Source: Verrucomicrobiota bacterium
Lineage (GTDB): Bacteria > Verrucomicrobiota > Verrucomicrobiia > Limisphaerales > UBA1100
Direction of reading: 5' to 3'
NCBI GenBank assembly: GCA_028872645.1
Contig: JAPKDK010000126.1
Span: 1 to 8,017, forward strand
Length of the DNA stretch: 8,017 nucleotides
Shown here: one piece after another, positions 6,852 through 8,017 of the stretch
Layout of the letters: each line of letters opens with the position of its first letter
Position numbering within the stretch: position 1 is the first letter of the stretch
The notes under the pieces: generated by a model
Databases searched by the model: none
What the model was told of the DNA's origin: nothing
The model's input: only the letters and a program-made list of their open reading frames with translations
Translations under genes and position numbers: made by a program

Positions 6852-8017
6852 ATGACCCCCCCCACTCAAACCCATCGACGCGAATTTCTCTCTAACGTTG
6901 GCCAAGGCATGCTTGTTGCCAGCCTCGGTGCCACACTGGCCAGCGACCTCGGCGTGTCCACGGCGTTTGCTGCCGAGGATGATCCGCGCCTTTCTTTTGG
7001 CAAGCTCGAGCCATTGGTTGGCCTGATGCAGGAAACGCCGACCGCGAAAATTTTACCCGCGCTCGTGGCTAAGCTCAATGCGGGCGTGCCACTGCGTCAA
7101 TTGGTCGCCGCCGGTACGTTGGCCAACGCGCGGACTTTTGGTGGCGAAAATTATCACGGCTTCCATACGTTTATGGCGCTCGCGCCGGCGTTTGATATGT
7201 CGCGCGAAATGCCCAAGGGACAGGAGGCATTGCCGGTTTTGAAAGTGCTCTATCGCAATTCGTTTTACACAGAAAAGAACGGCCTCCACGGGAAGGATGT
7301 GCTCAAGCCGTTGAGGGCGGTGAACTTGCCCAAAGATGCGAAGGCGGCGCAAGCGTTGCACGCCGCCACGCTCGCGGGCGACAAGGCGAAGGCCGAGCAG
7401 TTGCTCGCCGCGCTTGCCGGGCAATCGTTGGAGACGGCGCTCAACGGCGTGCTGCATCACGTGGAGGATAATCACAACGTCCACACCGTGGTAATGCCGT
7501 GGCGCGCGTACGATGTGCTGGAGCTAACCGGCAAAGAGCACGCGCTCACGTTGCTGCGGCAGTCCATCCGCCAATGCGCGGGTGGAAAAAGGCGCGCGTC
7601 GTTGATGCCGTCGTTGCTCGAAAAATATAAATTGCTCAGCCGCCCCGTCGGCAAACGCAAGGCCGATGACGCGTGGGTAGAAAAATTCGCGCTCAATCTG
7701 CTGATACTCAACGGCCCTCAAGCCAGCGAGGCCGCGGCCGCGGCGTTGGCGGAGGGCATCCTGCCCGAGCACGTGGGCGAGGCCATTTCGCTTGCGGCAA
7801 ACCAACTCATCCTGCGGCAGGTGGAAGTTTGGAAAGGTAACTATTATGGACGCCGCACTCACGGCGATTCAGCGGGCGTGCACGCCAGTGATATGGTCAA
7901 CGCGTGGCGCAACATCGCCCGCGTAAGCAGCCACCGCCACGCGATGGCCGGTCTCATCCTCGCCGCCGGCAACGTCGCCCAAAGCCGCAGCAAAGACGGT
8001 CACAAGCCCAAGCCCTT
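6852..8017 (+). CDS. Tat-exported protein of unknown function, 3' end outside the window
   Basis: 388 codons are visible and the frame is still open at the right edge. The leader is a Tat-type signal: HRREFL at residues 8-13, a hydrophobic stretch with VASLGATLASDL, then A-F-A-A-E as the likely cleavage region. The protein would be folded in the cytoplasm, possibly with a cofactor, and exported. The mature part is rich in Ala and Leu and looks mainly alpha-helical. Histidines cluster in YHGFH (101-105), LHHVEDNHNVH (201-211) and SHRHAM (360-364), which could bind a metal or haem, but no CxxCH or other named cofactor motif is seen. The 'H..........Y..L' and 'LLRQSIRQC' pattern around 211-240 reminds me weakly of uncharacterised planctomycete/verrucomicrobial proteins, not of a family I can name. 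A C8 run lies in codons 2-4. It may be transcribed separately from the upstream genes, given a 134-base gap. Confidence 0.8.
   Translation, partial: MTPPTQTHRREFLSNVGQGMLVASLGATLASDLGVSTAFAAEDDPRLSFGKLEPLVGLMQETPTAKILPALVAKLNAGVPLRQLVAAGTLANARTFGGENYHGFHTFMALAPAFDMSREMPKGQEALPVLKVLYRNSFYTEKNGLHGKDVLKPLRAVNLPKDAKAAQALHAATLAGDKAKAEQLLAALAGQSLETALNGVLHHVEDNHNVHTVVMPWRAYDVLELTGKEHALTLLRQSIRQCAGGKRRASLMPSLLEKYKLLSRPVGKRKADDAWVEKFALNLLILNGPQASEAAAAALAEGILPEHVGEAISLAANQLILRQVEVWKGNYYGRRTHGDSAGVHASDMVNAWRNIARVSSHRHAMAGLILAAGNVAQSRSKDGHKPKP

Noticed and set aside
6779..6895. 38-codon frame starting ATG six bases after TACACT
   Set aside because: No Shine-Dalgarno, no recognisable product, and it overlaps the better supported start at 6852; kept only as context for the C8 tract.

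Overview
The window looks like chromosome of a PVC-superphylum bacterium, most likely Verrucomicrobiota (possibly Planctomycetota). This is inferred from the gene content: an exported sulfatase next to a SUMF1-type protein, a 'HRREFL' Tat leader on a protein I do not recognise, moderately high GC, and mostly weak Shine-Dalgarno sequences. I see no RNA gene, CRISPR array, IS element, integrase or plasmid function.

Layout. (1) On the minus strand, about 1-1426, is the N-terminal seven eighths of an ATP-dependent phosphoenolpyruvate carboxykinase (pckA); its 3' end lies beyond the left edge. (2) About 1427-1654 is a divergent intergenic region. (3) On the plus strand, 1655-6714, three genes for exported proteins follow each other with gaps of 28 and 61 bases: a type I sulfatase, a SUMF1-domain lipoprotein, and a fusion of a glycerophosphodiester phosphodiesterase-like (GDPD) domain to a CocE/X-Pro dipeptidyl-peptidase (S15) hydrolase. 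(4) 6715-6848 is a T-rich intergenic region. (5) From 6852 to the right edge is the start of a Tat-exported, probably helical protein of unknown function.

How the genes may work together. The sulfatase carries the C-x-P-S-R formylglycine motif. The next gene belongs to the family of the enzyme that installs formylglycine, but it lacks the catalytic cysteine pair, so maturation of the sulfatase probably depends on another protein. The sulfatase, the SUMF1 lipoprotein and the GDPD-hydrolase would all act outside the cytoplasm, which fits scavenging of sulfated or phosphodiester-containing organic matter; the actual substrates cannot be read from sequence. pckA is central metabolism and is related to the others only by position.

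The points most worth a second look are the two-enzyme GDPD-S15 polypeptide, the cysteine-less SUMF1 protein beside a sulfatase, and the unrecognised histidine-rich Tat protein with a C8 tract at its start.
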